64,000 nt of DNA from Ridgeia piscesae (taxonomy: Eukaryota > Annelida > Polychaeta > Sabellida > Siboglinidae): NCBI GenBank assembly GCA_025642075.2, contig JAODUO010001203.1, positions 5,001 to 69,000 of the forward strand, read 5' to 3'. The first letter of the stretch is position 1. Every line of letters begins with the position of its first letter. The notes beneath the pieces are model-generated. The model ran no database searches and was not told the DNA's origin. It saw only the letters and a program-made list of their open reading frames with translations. Below are positions 61,333 to 64,000 of the stretch, piece after piece. A program made the position numbers and the translations under genes.

Positions 61333-61879
61333 AAATTTATAATGTCATAATTAATTTACTTTAGATTGATTGTAAGTATCATGATTTACTATTTAACATC
61401 AACATTAATTATGATTTTAGTATGATTGAGGATGACATAATAAATGTAATATACTTATGTTTATTATTGTTAAAATTTACTGTGAACAGAACAGTTTAGT
61501 ACAGTTTACTGCTGAGTCACTGTTCTCTGTTAGAAGCCTGATAAAAATTGAATATGATATGGCGTTTTCCTATGCAATATTAATGGTTTACTATGTTTTC
61601 TCTTATTTGTCTGTGGTAAACCAAAATAGATCCATGGTAGATGCATCTAGCAGTTTTGCATAAACAATATGAAAGACACTAAACAAAAAAGCTGATGTCA
61701 TAATTAATTAATTTACTTTTGTGGTATCATGGTTTAATATTCATTTATCAAAATGTACTTAAATATACTAATTTATTACATGGCTTACCATGCTTACCAT
61801 GACTTTACCACAATATTGAAAAATTTAGTATACTATTATTGACTATAACTTACTATGGATGTACTACAGTTTATATATA

Positions 61880-61962
<83 letters not shown>

Positions 61963-62270
61963 TACTATGGTGAAAGCATGTAAAATATAGTATTCTACGG
62001 TTTACTATAACATTCTATGGATTTACTATAGTTCATTACATCCTCATATGGATTTACTATGGTAAAGGCATAGTAAAACCTAGTATACTGTAGTTTACTA
62101 TAAATTACTATGGTTTTACTATAATGTACTATGGTTTACTATTTCTAAGTACGGATTTACTAATATGAAAGCCTGTTAAAATATAATATACTATTGTTTG
62201 CTATGGTTTACTATGATTTACTATGGATTTACCATGTTTTACCATAGTAAACTATAGTATTTTTAGCAGG
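61238..62270. repeat. Degenerate TTTACTATGG/CCATAGTAAA tract
   Basis: Dozens of imperfect TTTACTATGG and complementary ACCATAGTAAA motifs across about 1 kb. TAGTAAACTATAG opens (61245) and closes (62240) the region in the same and opposite senses. TA microsatellites interrupt it at 61283-61331 and 61884-61958. No conserved ORF. Confidence 0.8.
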
Positions 62271-62569
62271 GCTATCAGCACATCATTCACTATGTCATGT
62301 GTAGTCACCATTTCTGAAATGCCGTAAACGCTACGGATTTTCATTAGCCAGTTTGTTTTTGCCGCTGAGCATATAGCTCACGTTCAGCGCACACGGTGTG
62401 TCGTTCGCCTCCCGAGGCGGAACATATTAAACACGATAGATATTTTGCTCACCGCCTCGCGTGGCACTTTGCTCACGAAAAGCGCAGCGCACACGAGAGC
62501 TATCAGCTCAGCAAACAGGCACGCGTGGCTGTTAGCTCAGCTGATAGCTCTCTTGTGCGCCGGGCTTAA

Positions 62570-64000
62570 GTCACACACATCATCGAACTGACAATCATTG
62601 GCGGCGCAAACCATTGTCTGACAAGGTAAATGCCACACATACACGCGCCCCTTTGGACAACGTATAACACCTATGTACAAAGTGATACACTTGTCAAAAT
62701 AAATACGATATAATTCCTGAGTATATTAGGTTAACGCGGCCACAACAACAGTTCGACTAAGTGCCATATGTTGACATTGAATACCATTAAGACTTGATTG
62801 TCGTTATTGAGAGAACCGTCAGTAGGCCTACAGAGAGATTATGGAAATCGGTCTTGGAAAACTGCATTATGTATGCTGCTAAAGCGTGGCACGTATGGCA
62901 CGTTCCTTTATCGTGAACAAAAGAAGCTGTACAGAATCAATTTAAGTTAGCTAGGTAGCAGTTTTTACGATTTTGTGCTATACTTTAATCGCTTGAGATT
63001 ACGTTGAACGCTATGGCAACCATCATAGACAAATACTGAATGTGAGATGTCATTTGTTTGGTTATAAGTGAGATTCTTGATTGGCATCAGTACATAATCT
63101 TGGAGGATGTGGGAGATAGGAACATCTTTCTCACGATTCCTCCAAAGTCAGCAGTTGTATTTCAAACAATTGCTGGTGTACTTGAAACCAAATATTGCGC
63201 GAAGCTGTACGAAACCCAGCCACATGCGTACTTAGAAATACTAATTTATAATAATAATAATTTTGACAGAACTTTACGACTACAGTTGACTTCTGTAGTC
63301 TAAAAAAGAAGTATTGTTGTTTATCGTTTGGAATTAACCTTTTCCGTAAGAGATACACGTATACCTGTTCCCGTTATTGAAGGCCATCATTATGTATTTG
63401 ATAAATTGGAAACATCGTATAACACATTAAGCGTGCATCTTCACATTTTAAATGTTACACTTTTTCTTTTCTTGTTCGTTTAGTTGACACCATTTATTAC
63501 ATTTACTTTAAATATTCATTTTAGATTTACGTTATAAACAAATATCGTTATATGAAGCCAGCTGGAAGCAACTGCAACTGTTTAAATATTACATAAGGCG
63601 TAATGATGAAGAGACCATGCGTACTAAGCAAAACTGTATGCGTTGGTGCTTAGCGAATCCCTTTTTAGGAACATTGTTTCGGAGTGAGTTGCACTAGTCA
63701 CGTCAAATAGTAATTATATATATTGATGTTGTTTCAGTTCAAAATAAATATAAATGCCGCCGTAATCACGCATATGGCATAAACATTATTTGCATACTTG
63801 ATTAATAATTTTTATACTTGAAGTCGCACTCAAATACAACACGCCGGTTTCGAAATGTATCATTTGTACATGGTTAATGTTACAGCAGGGCCAGTTATTG
63901 CAGTACAAATGTACGTGATTACTATATTAGGAAAGGTGAATATTATTAAAACTAATATCAGGATATGATATGGTCCCGGCTACTGCCCGTGTAGTGCTAT
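62570..64000. other. Intergenic DNA, nothing recognised
   Basis: ORF 63058-63303 (81 codons, + strand) has ordinary composition but no recognisable domain. AT-rich elsewhere. Confidence 0.4.

Larger units (their letters stand above)
59529..62565. mobile_element. TTAA-flanked composite inverted-repeat element
   Basis: Left end GCCCGGTTCACATCAGCTAT then CAGCTGAGCTAACAG; inverted right end GCCCGGCGCACAAGAGAGCT then ATCAGCTGAGCTAACAG. Both ends abut TTAA (59525-59528 and 62566-62569), the target of piggyBac and Sola3-type elements. AGCTGATA/GCTCACG sub-repeats recur near 60134, 62363 and 62487. Inside are a ZSWIM3-like coding remnant, a telomere-like hexamer array and a TACTATGG-rich tract. No transposase was recognised. 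Confidence 0.6.

Noticed and set aside
63058..63358. Overlapping ORFs on both strands near the right edge
   Set aside because: No domain on either strand; coding status cannot be supported.

Overview
This is eukaryotic, almost certainly animal, genomic DNA. It is AT-rich and dominated by introns, degenerate transposable elements and long CA/TA microsatellites. There are no operons, no bacterial-type genes and no continuous long host ORF. The one confidently recognised host gene is a RYBP/YAF2-type Polycomb (variant PRC1) subunit on the + strand, in three exons at 9001-9120, 23652-23801 and 28967-29231, with correct splice sites and matching phases. Its first short exon was not found. A P2X7-C-like cysteine domain, a tRNA-like SINE family and the mix of L2-, CR1- and RTE-like LINEs suggest a marine lophotrochozoan, probably a mollusc. 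That placement is inference only.

Layout. 1-9000: AT-rich non-coding DNA with a 26-bp minisatellite, an orphan transposon end (4159-4270), a P2X7-C-like fragment (5844-6086) and an unrecognised acidic ORF (6857-7264, minus). 9001-29231: the RYBP-like gene. Its 14.5-kb intron after exon 2 is filled by transposons, including a pair of inverted ends (11172 and 22166) with a PIF/Harbinger-like coding remnant, a broken LINE, a duplicated ~1-kb unit and SINEs. The next intron holds a CR1-like LINE corpse and a TTAA-flanked piggyBac-like MITE 210 bp before the last exon. 29232-47700: no host gene recognised; an interrupted SINE carrying a 178-bp fold-back insertion, a hAT-type element with a perfect 8-bp target duplication, an L2-like LINE, microsatellites and a 390-bp tandem duplication. 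47750-56340: an L2 3' end with a perfect 21-bp hairpin, a long RTE/CFDP2-like LINE with damaged catalytic motifs, a second copy of the hAT family, and another CR1-like LINE. 57700-62570: a tyrosine-recombinase remnant and a 3-kb TTAA-flanked inverted-repeat element that contains a ZSWIM3-like coding remnant and a 33-unit telomere-derived hexamer array. 62570-64000: nothing recognised.

The RYBP-like gene is the only part with evidence of a working product. Everything else recognised is mobile or decayed, and many elements are nested. The most unusual points are the fold-back insertion with a 14-bp target duplication (31724-31901), the TTAA-flanked composite element (59529-62565), the unbroken hexamer register from GGGTTA into variant units (60895-61092), and the 390-bp tandem duplication with palindromic ends. 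All calls come from reading the sequence; no database search was possible.
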